From positions 1 to 34,181 of the forward strand of contig CAMCBW010000055.1 in assembly GCA_945873105.1 (NCBI GenBank): 34,181 bases of DNA, in the 5' to 3' direction. The position numbers and the translations under genes are program-made. This document shows positions 15,724-23,056 of this stretch, piece after piece; within the stretch, counting starts at the first letter, position 1; every line of letters starts with the position of its first letter. The stretch comes from Tangfeifania diversioriginum. GTDB taxonomy: Bacteria > Bacteroidota > Bacteroidia > Bacteroidales > Prolixibacteraceae. The notes under the pieces were generated by a model. It worked only from the letters and a program-made list of their open reading frames with translations, made no database searches and had not been told where the DNA came from.

Positions 15724-16470
15724 ATGACTATTTTTTCAGAAAAAGGTCATGCCAGGAATGTAGCAAACCTTGGTACCTTAATTTCATTCGCTACCGGATT
15801 TGGAGCCGATTACAATCCCTCCAAGAAGGACATCTCACTGGCCGCGCTCAATGCCCTTAGAGATGAAGCGGGGAAAGACCTGGCCCTGGTCAATACCCAC
15901 TTCGCCAACTGGGTAGTGGCCGTGAAGGCACAACAAACCCAATTTGCCAGGCTAAACATCCGCCTCACCCGCATCATCAACGCAGTCGCAAACAGCGAGG
16001 TCACTCCGGCAGTCATCACCACGGCAAAGGCCCTCAACAGGAAGCTGCAGGGATCCGGCTCACGCAAAGCCAGGGAGCTGGCGCTTGCCGAAGGCAACAA
16101 CACTGCGGAGGAGGGGACCAAAACCATCTCCACCTCCCGCCAAAGCCATGAGAGCCGCATCGAGAACCTGGAGAGGCTGGTACAGCTGCTCTCCGAACAA
16201 CCGGGCTATGCACCCAACGAACCGGATTTGAATCTATCCGCCCTGCAGACCCTTCTGGCCGATTTCAAGGCCAGGAACGAAGCGGTCAAAAACGCCTGGA
16301 TGATGCTCAGCAATGCCCGCATCAGCCGCAACAACCGCTTCTACCAGGCCGAATCGGGTCTGGTGGAGCTTGCGGCCGATGTCAAGAGGTATGTCAAATC
16401 ACTCTATGGAGCCGGTACACCCCAATTCAAACAGGTAAGCAGCTTGTCTTTCATCCGCATCAAAAGTTAA
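15724..16470 (+). CDS. Uncharacterised 248-aa helical protein
   Basis: The frame opens with MTIFSEKGHARNVANLGTLI and contains GFGADYNPSKKDISLAALN, a pattern I have met in unannotated Bacteroidota proteins of about 220-250 aa; no function is known to me. It has no signal peptide, membrane segment or catalytic motif. The composition is Ala-, Leu- and Asn-rich with long predicted helices (several stretches of ALxxLxxxxxxA type), and a middle segment rich in Lys, Glu and Ser. The frame is GC-rich with good codon periodicity, unlike the island to its left, which supports a real gene. The neighbours are non-coding: the dispersed repeat before it and the 21-bp array after it. Its role remains open; a structural or DNA-associated protein would fit but is a guess. 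Confidence 0.7.
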   Translation: MTIFSEKGHARNVANLGTLISFATGFGADYNPSKKDISLAALNALRDEAGKDLALVNTHFANWVVAVKAQQTQFARLNIRLTRIINAVANSEVTPAVITTAKALNRKLQGSGSRKARELALAEGNNTAEEGTKTISTSRQSHESRIENLERLVQLLSEQPGYAPNEPDLNLSALQTLLADFKARNEAVKNAWMMLSNARISRNNRFYQAESGLVELAADVKRYVKSLYGAGTPQFKQVSSLSFIRIKS

Positions 16471-16590
16471 CCGCCATCCCGATCCCGGAAGGCATCCAAA
16501 CCTGATGGGATGTTCGTTCACAGCCTTGGTGCGGCATACAGGCCACATCAGGGCTGTTTTGCATCCGCTCCCACGATTTTTGAGGGCCGG

Positions 16591-16845
16591 GTCGCAAATG
16601 TACTTTAGCTCTGAGTAAATGTACTTTCCTGAACTGCGAATGTCCTTCACGGTACTTAGGATATACATTTACCCTACTGCGATTATCATTAGCGGTATTA
16701 CGATTATACTTGGAGCTACTGCGGATGAAGCAGACCGTACTGCGACTGTACTATACGGTACTGCGGATATGCTTTGAGTTACTGGGAATAGTACCACACG
16801 ATTCTGCAGATATACTTTATGTTACTGCGGATGTACTTTACCGCT
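16591..16845. repeat. Degenerate tandem array with 21-bp period (about 12 units)
   Basis: Units resemble TACTGCGGAT followed by RTACTTTACCG. Equivalent positions of the ACTGCG element fall at 16633, 16654, 16676, 16697, 16718, 16739, 16760, 16781, 16803 and 16824, steps of 21 or 22 bp, and two further units to the left are registered by AATGTACTT at 21-bp steps. Sequence identity between units is modest but the period is strict and matches two turns of B-DNA. The array lies between the 248-aa gene and the tRNA-Leu terminator. Positions 16471-16590 hold nothing else I can identify. Confidence 0.75.
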
Positions 16846-16874
16846 CATTGGAGGTGACCCTTCTCCCATAAACT

Positions 16875-16910
16875 AAAAAATCCCCTCCGATCATTCGACC
16901 GAAGGGGATC
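16875..16910 (-). terminator. Intrinsic terminator of tRNA-Leu
   Basis: On the minus strand ATCCCCT...AGGGGAT forms a GC-rich stem with an inner region containing GGTCGAATGATC, followed directly by a run of six T. It lies about 18 bp past the tRNA 3' end, in the right orientation. Confidence 0.85.
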
Positions 16911-16927
16911 TTAAAGTCTGCAACTTG

Positions 16928-17011
16928 TACCCGGGGCGGGAATCGAACCCGCACGATGTTGCCATCACTGGATTTTGAGTCCAGCGCGTCTACCAATTCC
17001 GCCACCCGGGC
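16928..17011 (-). tRNA. tRNA-Leu (anticodon CAA)
   Basis: On the minus strand the sequence begins GCCCGGGTGGCGGAATTGG and folds as a class II tRNA of about 84 nt. The acceptor is GCCCGGG with CCCGGGT (a G-U pair at 1-72); the D-arm contains AATTGGTAGAC; the anticodon stem is CTGGA/TCCAG with loop CTCAAAA, so the anticodon is CAA, decoding UUG; the variable arm is TGATGGCAACATCGT; the T-arm is GCGGG-TTCGATT-CCCGC. The discriminator base is A, and the 3' CCA is not encoded. Confidence 0.96.
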
Positions 17012-17037
17012 GTTGGTATGCTTTTCTCAATGCGGTG

Positions 17038-17066
17038 CAAATATAATCCAAAAATCTTAACCCAAA
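17038..17066 (-). promoter_or_regulatory. Promoter of tRNA-Leu, Bacteroidota type
   Basis: TATATTTG (17045-17038, minus strand) is a perfect TAnnTTTG -7 element, with TTTG at 17066-17063 upstream. The spacing is 17 bp, slightly short of the usual 19-21. Transcription would start near 17,030, giving a leader of about 20 nt. The adjoining stretch to 17,353 has no gene; it contains TTTGCGTTCCTTGCGTTATT, a common low-complexity intergenic wording. Confidence 0.6.
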
Positions 17067-17353
17067 AATATTTTTTCAAAAAACAACTCCCCAAATAAAT
17101 TGTTTGTCGTAATTTCAGAAAATTATTTGGAGCAGGACCGGGGTGTAAAGGGGGCTTGGAATGGTACAGATTGAAATTTGTATTTCACAGATAACAAGGT
17201 TCTGTTTTTTCTTTGCGTTCCTTGCGTTATTTGCGCGATACTGCTGCAATTCGATGGAGCAGTGGAATTTACAGCTACAACATGGTTTGGTTATTTTAAC
17301 TTAGATGGGTGTGAGATGGGAAAGTGTAGGACAAGCAGCTTAAGGGGTAATTT

Positions 17354-18034
17354 ATGAATCCTGCCGGGGAGAAAAATAGCATGGAGGCCATCCGTCTGGA
17401 CGACAGGCAAGCTTTTGAGCAGCTGTTCAGGGAAAACTACCGGCCGCTCACAGCCTATGCCTTCCGCTTTGTTCGGGAGCTCCCCACCGCAGAGAACATT
17501 GTCCAGGATGTGTTTCTTAAACTGTGGCAAACCCGTCACGAACTGGTCATCACCACCTCACTCCTCCATTACCTCTTCAGATCGGTGAGAAACCATGCCC
17601 TCAACCATCTTGACAAGAACAAGGTACGCTCCGAATACCTTCGGATGCAGTTGGCCAGGACGGAAGAGGAAGAGGATTTCAGCGCTTTCTATCCGGAGAT
17701 AGGATTGCTCGACAAAATAGAAACGGCCATCCTGGCACTCCCGGCCAAACGGCAGGAGATCTTCCGGCTGGCCCGTGAAGAGGGGCTGAAATACCGGGAA
17801 ATTGCCGATCAGCTGAACCTTTCGGTCAAAACAGTAGAGGCCCAAATGACCCTGGCCCTGAAACAACTTCGGGATGCCTTGAAAGAATACCACCACCTGG
17901 TACTTTTTTTACTGATCCCGGGTAAGGGTATTTCCAGCGGAACATGTCATTGTGGTAGGGAAGTAGTGAAGAGGGATCATCAAAAAGAGGAGCAGCGGGG
18001 GAATTTCCGCGGTTGCACCAGATCCCGGAATTGA
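17354..18034 (+). CDS. ECF-family RNA polymerase sigma factor
   Basis: The 226-aa protein has sigma region 2 at about residues 20-62 (LFRENYRPLTAYAFRFV, then ENIVQDVFLKLWQ) and sigma region 4 at about 128-178 (LPAKRQEIFRLAREEGLKY, then REIADQLNLSVKTVEAQM, the helix-turn-helix). This is the FecI-like type that Bacteroidota pair with FecR. The FecR gene begins 49 bp downstream and should hold it inactive at the membrane. Family members usually end shortly after the LR-x-L-x-x-hydrophobic tail (here KEYHHLVLFLLIPG). This one continues for about 33 basic residues rich in Arg, Lys, Gly and Cys (GISSGTCHCGREVVKRDHQK onward), perhaps a read-through of a former stop. The start at 17354 is uncertain; an in-frame ATG follows at codon 10. 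Confidence 0.93.
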   Translation: MNPAGEKNSMEAIRLDDRQAFEQLFRENYRPLTAYAFRFVRELPTAENIVQDVFLKLWQTRHELVITTSLLHYLFRSVRNHALNHLDKNKVRSEYLRMQLARTEEEEDFSAFYPEIGLLDKIETAILALPAKRQEIFRLAREEGLKYREIADQLNLSVKTVEAQMTLALKQLRDALKEYHHLVLFLLIPGKGISSGTCHCGREVVKRDHQKEEQRGNFRGCTRSRN

Positions 18035-18083
18035 GTATATAATTTTTATCAGTCACATTGTTAGGGATATAGCATCATATTGA

Positions 18084-19079
18084 ATGGAAGAGAACAGAAA
18101 ATCGGAAGAGCAATGGGTCTCCTGGATGACCGGAGAATCAGAAATGGTTCCAGGGACAACGAAGCAGGAGGAGGCTTCAGTTGCGGAACTGGAAAAAACC
18201 TGGGAGCTTGCGGGAACGGCTTACAGTTACCGTAAGAGTGATCCGGACCAGGCCTGGGAGAAATTGCGTGAAAAGATGGAACCCAAACCTGCCACCACAA
18301 TCCTCAGAAGGTTGGGATATCTCCGGGTGGCCGCTGTTTTCACGGCGCTTGTCGCCCTTGGTTCAATGGCCTATCTCCTTAGCAGGGATACATCACTGGT
18401 GCCTGGTCAAATGAGTGCCGCTGCCATTGAAATGAAAAGGGTAATTACCCTGCCAAATCCGGCAGAGGTGACTACCATCCTGTTGCCGGATGGTTCAGTC
18501 GTCAAGGTGAATGCCAACTCCACCCTTGAATATCCTGCCCAGTTTGCCGCCGGTGTCAGGAAGGTCAAACTGACCGGAGAGGCCTATTTCGAAGTCATCC
18601 ACGACGCCGCCAATCCATTTGTAGTCGAGCTTAACGACATGGTCGTGGAGGATCTGGGTACCTCTTTCAATATTTCCGCCTATCCCGACAAGAAGCAGGT
18701 AGAGGTGAATGTATCCAGTGGGAGCGTCCGGCTACGGAACCTCCAGGCGAATCAGGAGGCGGTGCTTACGGCGGGCTGGAATGGCAGGTACACCACTGAA
18801 AACGGGAAGATTGAAACTGCCAACACACTCACCCCCAATTACCTCTCCTGGATCACCAAAGAGGTCTCCTTCCGCCATACCCCCCTGGCGGCAGTTTTTG
18901 AAGAGCTGGAAAACATCTACCACGTGAAGATCAATTTTGCAGACCAAAGGATTGCTGACATCCCCTATACCGCCAATTTTGCTAAATTTGAACTGGAAGA
19001 GATTCTCCATATTATCGCCAAAACAAACCATCTTTCTGTCACCAAAGAGGTGGAGGGGTATATTTTAGCCTCCAAATAA
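18084..19079 (+). CDS. FecR-family anti-sigma factor with DUF4974
   Basis: The 331-aa protein has a cytoplasmic N-terminal part (1-75, sigma-binding), one membrane segment at about 79-98 (LGYLRVAAVFTALVALGSMA), a periplasmic FecR domain at about 115-215 (TTILLPDGSVVKVNANSTL and VKLTGEAYFEV) and a C-terminal DUF4974 domain at about 255-328 (EVSFRHTPLAAVFEELENIY). In such systems a periplasmic STN domain of an outer-membrane protein contacts FecR, which then releases the ECF factor. The sigma gene is directly upstream and an STN-bearing gene directly downstream (33 bp), so the order sigma, anti-sigma, outer-membrane partner is complete. The gene is intact. Confidence 0.95.
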   Translation: MEENRKSEEQWVSWMTGESEMVPGTTKQEEASVAELEKTWELAGTAYSYRKSDPDQAWEKLREKMEPKPATTILRRLGYLRVAAVFTALVALGSMAYLLSRDTSLVPGQMSAAAIEMKRVITLPNPAEVTTILLPDGSVVKVNANSTLEYPAQFAAGVRKVKLTGEAYFEVIHDAANPFVVELNDMVVEDLGTSFNISAYPDKKQVEVNVSSGSVRLRNLQANQEAVLTAGWNGRYTTENGKIETANTLTPNYLSWITKEVSFRHTPLAAVFEELENIYHVKINFADQRIADIPYTANFAKFELEEILHIIAKTNHLSVTKEVEGYILASK

Positions 19080-19112
19080 AGGGTTCAAACCGACATCCTG
19101 TCTCAAAAAGAG

Positions 19113-20585
19113 ATGACCATGCCACGAAGATCAAAGCTTCTGTTTTTGATCCTGCTGTTTACCCCTCTTGTGCATTTGTCTGCACAGGAGAAGCTGCATC
19201 CGTTGCAAAGGGCCATCACCCTACAAATGGATTCGACCACTGTTGAATCATTCCTGGAGAAATTGGTGGCCGAAAATGAGCTCTACTTTTCCTACAATCC
19301 AGATCTCCTTCCTACCGGGAAACAGAATTTTTCCTACCTCAATCTTCCCTTGGGAGAGATACTCAGGAAGGTGCTTCCAGACTCGCTTTTTGAGGTGGGA
19401 GTCATTGACCGGCAGCTGATCATTACCAGGGTGGAACCAAAACCGGTAAAAGTCTCCGGTCGGATCACCGAAATGGATGGCAAGAGTCCCATCCCTTTTG
19501 CCGCGGTGGCCATGGAGGGGAGCTACCTTGGAACCATGACCAACCGGGAGGGCAATTTTGACCTTACCATACCCTACCCGATGCGGGACCACAATGTTGT
19601 GGTGAGTTCACTGGGATACAAACAGCGGATCCTTTCGCTACAGGAACTCCAGCGGGAATTTACCGTCCGGCTGCAGGACGAATCGATCAAATTGCGTGAA
19701 ATATTGGTCAAGCCTACGGATCCCAAATTTATATTGAAGCAATTCAGAGACAACATCCTAAAAAATTACGCGGATGAACCACAGGTCATGGTTACCTTCT
19801 ACCGTGAAACCGCCCGTCAGGACAACGACTATGTCGGAATCTGGGAGGCTGCCATGGAGATCTTAAAGGCTCCTTACCAGGAAGATGTGCCCGATCGTGT
19901 CCGCTTCCTAAAAGGCAGGAAAGCCGACCTGAACAGAAAACCGAAGGAGGTGTATTTGAAGGTGCAGGGAGGACCATTGAGCATCAACTCTCTGGATGTA
20001 GTCAAAAACCTGGAAACCTTTCTGGATCCTGAATATGAACCACTCTACCAATACCGGTTCGAACAACCTGAAATCATCAATGGAAGAATTACCTGGATCA
20101 TCCGTTTCAACCGGGTAGCTGAGACCGATTTCCCCTGCTTCAATGGGCGGATCTGGATCGATTCTGACAGCTATGCCCTGGTAGCAGCGGAATTTTCCTA
20201 CGACAAGAAAAGCTTGAAAATCAATGGAGAAACCTTTATTCAGAAGGAACCCATCGGATTTGATACCCGGCCGGAGAATGTGGACTATGCCGTGCAGTAC
20301 AGGCTGCTCAACAACAAATGGCAGTTCTATTCTGCCCACAGCGATATCCTCTTCAGGGTGAAACAGAAACGCAAATTCAAGACGGATTACCGCAATGTGA
20401 CGGATGTACTAGTCACACAACAATATCCTTTTCCCAAAAAAGCAAGGTTTGGACCGGAAGGAATCTTTCGGGAAAAGGATGTCTTCTCCGAAAAGATTGT
20501 CAACTACGACAAGGAGTTTTGGGGAAATTACAATGTCATCAAACCCGATGATGAATTGATCAAGGCGCTGAAGGATTCGAAATAA
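19113..20585 (+). CDS. STN and carboxypeptidase-regulatory-like domain protein, secreted
   Basis: The 490-aa protein has a signal peptide (RRSKLLFLILLFTPLVHLSA, ending near residue 24). It has an STN (secretin/TonB N-terminal) domain at about 30-107, with ITLQMDSTTVESFLEKL and GEILRKVLPDSLFEV, ending IDRQLIITRVE. Then comes a CarboxypepD_reg-like beta sandwich at about 112-190 (VSGRITEMDGKSPIPFAAVA, EGSYLGTMTNREGNF). Residues 200-490 are an uncharacterised, probably beta-rich region. SusC-type receptors have STN and the beta sandwich followed by a plug and 22-strand barrel of 700 or more residues; plug and barrel are absent here. It should be an outer-membrane or periplasmic partner of the FecR protein just upstream. 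Its stop lies 3 bp from the convergent PBP1A stop, so the two transcripts must overlap or share a terminator region. Confidence 0.85.
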   Translation: MTMPRRSKLLFLILLFTPLVHLSAQEKLHPLQRAITLQMDSTTVESFLEKLVAENELYFSYNPDLLPTGKQNFSYLNLPLGEILRKVLPDSLFEVGVIDRQLIITRVEPKPVKVSGRITEMDGKSPIPFAAVAMEGSYLGTMTNREGNFDLTIPYPMRDHNVVVSSLGYKQRILSLQELQREFTVRLQDESIKLREILVKPTDPKFILKQFRDNILKNYADEPQVMVTFYRETARQDNDYVGIWEAAMEILKAPYQEDVPDRVRFLKGRKADLNRKPKEVYLKVQGGPLSINSLDVVKNLETFLDPEYEPLYQYRFEQPEIINGRITWIIRFNRVAETDFPCFNGRIWIDSDSYALVAAEFSYDKKSLKINGETFIQKEPIGFDTRPENVDYAVQYRLLNNKWQFYSAHSDILFRVKQKRKFKTDYRNVTDVLVTQQYPFPKKARFGPEGIFREKDVFSEKIVNYDKEFWGNYNVIKPDDELIKALKDSK

Positions 20586-20588
20586 AAA

Positions 20589-22943
20589 TCAAAAGAATTC
20601 CTGCTCTGTCGAAGCATCCTCCGCCTCTTCCTTCATCACTTTGCTGCAATCCAGATCAACATTGAAGCCGGGAGGAGCTTCAAAAAGGGAGGTCTGTGAG
20701 TAACCCAGGGTACGATCACGGTAGAGTGAGTTCATGAAATAGCCATAGATGGGCAGCGCCATGCTGGCGCCCTGCCCAGTAGATAGTCCTTCGAAGTGAA
20801 TGCTGCGCAGGTCACCTCCGGTCCATACGCCGGTCACCAGCTCAGGGGTGATGCCCATGAACCAGCCATCCGACTGGTTTTGCGTCGTTCCGGTTTTGCC
20901 GGCAACATCGGCTGTGATATTTCCGTAAGCCACATCCCTTCTCAACCTTGCACTGGTTCCCTGGTTGACGACTGCCTCCATCAGGTTGATCATGAGGTAG
21001 GCGGTCTTTGCATCGATGGCATCGTGCGACTCCGGAGAAAACCGGGCCAAAATATTGCCGTTTCGGTCTTCAATCCTGGTGACGCAATAGGGTTTGGTGT
21101 AGACCCCATGGTTGCCGTAGGTTCCATAGGCACCCACCATCTCGTAGACCGACACATCAGAGGTTCCCAGGAACATGGAGGGAACAGCATCGATCGGACT
21201 GGTAATGCCCAGTTTGTACATCATGTCGGCCATGGCCTGTGGATTGAACTGTTTCATCACCCAGGCCGAAATCTGGTTGACCGAATTGGCCAATCCCCAT
21301 TTCAATGTTACCATCTTTCCGTCCATTTTGGTCTCCCCTGAGTTTTTGGCAGTCCAGGTGGAGCCATCGAACAGGGTGAAGGAGTGTTCGGTATTGGGGA
21401 CCAGCGTACAGGGGGAGAAGCCATTTTGCATGGCAAGCGTATAAAGGAAGGGTTTCACGGTGGAGCCTACCTGACGCTTCCCATTCTTCACCATGTCGTA
21501 CATGAAGTGTTTGTAGTTGGGACCTCCTACCCAGGCCTTGATTTTGCCGGTCTTAACCTCCATCGTCATCATCGCCGAGCGAAGAAATCCAAGGTGGTAT
21601 TTGATGGAATCCAATGGCGACATGGTGGTATCGATCTCTCCGCGCCAGGAGAAAACCGTCATGTCGGTGGGGGTAAGGAACGACCGCTTGATCTCGTTGG
21701 CGTTCAGCCCTTGCGAACGCAGTGAACGGTATCGGTCACTGCCCTTCATCATGTTGTCATACACCTGCTGCGCCTGATCGTTGGTCAGGTCGTTGGAAAA
21801 GGGACGGTTCCGCTGGCTCTTGATCCTTTCGTTGAACAGTGGCTGGACATTTTTGCCAAGATGGGTGACGACCGCTTTCTCGGCGTAGGTCTGCATCCGC
21901 ATATCGATGGTCGAATAGATTTTCAGTCCATCGGTGTAGATGTCGTACAGGGTACCGTCCGGCTTAGGATTTTTTGCACACCAACCGTAGAGCGGATTGT
22001 TCTCCCATTCAACGGAATCTTCCAGCAATTGCTGCATTTGCCAGGCTTTGTAATTTGCCCTTTCAGGTTTCCTGGAGGTCAGCAGGGTGCGAAGGTACTC
22101 CGTAAAATAGGTGCCCGGCGTCGACTTGTAGTCCTCCTTTTGAAAATTGAGGTTGAGTGGCAGGACCTTGCACCGGTCATACTCCTCATCCGACAAGTAT
22201 CCGTTGTTGTTCATCTGCGACAGCACCACATTACGGCGGCTCCTGACCAATTCGGGTCTGCGGATGGGATTGTACAAGGAGGAGTTTTTGGCCATCCCTA
22301 CCAGCATGGCCGACTGTTCGAGCGTCAGCAGGTCAGGGGTTGTCCCAAAATAGATGGCTGCTGCAGATTTGATGCCAACGGCAAGGTTTAGGAAATCATA
22401 TTTGTTCAGGTACATGGAGATGATCTCCTCCTTGGTGAAATTCCGCTCCAGTTTCACCGCGATCACCCACTCTCTCAATTTCCGGATGGCCAACTGAAAT
22501 TTATTGGTGATATCTTCCCTGGGGAACAGCATCTTGGCCAGCTGTTGGGAGAGCGTACTTCCACCGCCGGCACTCTGGTTTCCTGTGGCAATCCCCTTAA
22601 AAACCCGAAGGAGTCCACGGAGGTCGATGCCTGAATGTTTGTAAAAACGTTCATCTTCCGTGGCAATCAGCGCTTTTATCACATAAGGACTGATTGCTTC
22701 AAAACTGGTAAAGGTCCGGTTCTCCTTGAAGTAATAGCGGCGCATGACCACGCTGTCGGCGGTATAAACTTCGGAGGCCAAGGAAGATTCAATGTTTTCG
22801 AGCTCTGTCAGGGTGGGCATATAACCCAGTTTCCCATTGCCAATCAGGGTGAAAAGTACCACTAAGGCAAGAATACCTCCAGCAAAAACAGACCAGAAGA
22901 TGATCAGGTATTTTTTGAAAGGGTTGTTCGAAGTCATCATCAT
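20589..22943 (-). CDS. Penicillin-binding protein 1A (bifunctional transglycosylase/transpeptidase)
   Basis: The 784-aa protein has one N-terminal membrane anchor at about residues 12-35 (YLIIFWSVFAGGILALVVLF). The GT51 glycosyltransferase domain carries ATEDERFYKHSGID (94-107; catalytic Glu in EDE) and GGSTLSQQLAKMLF (127-140). The transpeptidase domain follows with GSTVKPFLYTL (the Ser-x-x-Lys nucleophile), SVNQ (the SxN motif) and KTGTTQNQSDGWF (the KTG motif). It polymerises lipid II glycan strands and cross-links them in the periplasm. The gene stands alone on the minus strand, with its 3' end 3 bp from a convergent gene. The 113 bp upstream (22944-23056) hold no gene. All catalytic motifs are intact. 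Confidence 0.97.
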   Translation of the reverse strand: MMMTSNNPFKKYLIIFWSVFAGGILALVVLFTLIGNGKLGYMPTLTELENIESSLASEVYTADSVVMRRYYFKENRTFTSFEAISPYVIKALIATEDERFYKHSGIDLRGLLRVFKGIATGNQSAGGGSTLSQQLAKMLFPREDITNKFQLAIRKLREWVIAVKLERNFTKEEIISMYLNKYDFLNLAVGIKSAAAIYFGTTPDLLTLEQSAMLVGMAKNSSLYNPIRRPELVRSRRNVVLSQMNNNGYLSDEEYDRCKVLPLNLNFQKEDYKSTPGTYFTEYLRTLLTSRKPERANYKAWQMQQLLEDSVEWENNPLYGWCAKNPKPDGTLYDIYTDGLKIYSTIDMRMQTYAEKAVVTHLGKNVQPLFNERIKSQRNRPFSNDLTNDQAQQVYDNMMKGSDRYRSLRSQGLNANEIKRSFLTPTDMTVFSWRGEIDTTMSPLDSIKYHLGFLRSAMMTMEVKTGKIKAWVGGPNYKHFMYDMVKNGKRQVGSTVKPFLYTLAMQNGFSPCTLVPNTEHSFTLFDGSTWTAKNSGETKMDGKMVTLKWGLANSVNQISAWVMKQFNPQAMADMMYKLGITSPIDAVPSMFLGTSDVSVYEMVGAYGTYGNHGVYTKPYCVTRIEDRNGNILARFSPESHDAIDAKTAYLMINLMEAVVNQGTSARLRRDVAYGNITADVAGKTGTTQNQSDGWFMGITPELVTGVWTGGDLRSIHFEGLSTGQGASMALPIYGYFMNSLYRDRTLGYSQTSLFEAPPGFNVDLDCSKVMKEEAEDASTEQEFF

Positions 22944-23056
22944 AAGGCATTTATCTTTTCCCTTTGCGAATTTCTTCGTGAACCCTTTGGATCCTGGGCG
23001 ATGAAAATGTAACTAAACCACTCAGGGAGACAAGGTACACACAAAGGTGCACAAAG

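Noticed and set aside
16591-16845. CRISPR array or iteron-type replication origin
   Set aside because: The 21-bp units are degenerate and have no spacers; no rep gene, DnaA-box cluster or cas gene is nearby.
16928-17011. tRNA-Leu as the attachment site of the defence island
   Set aside because: The island ends about 1.7 kb away, no duplicated tRNA end was found at its other border, and no integrase gene is present.
20583-20591. Shared bidirectional terminator between the STN-protein gene and PBP1A
   Set aside because: The stops are only 3 bp apart and I found no stem-loop with T-run at the junction.
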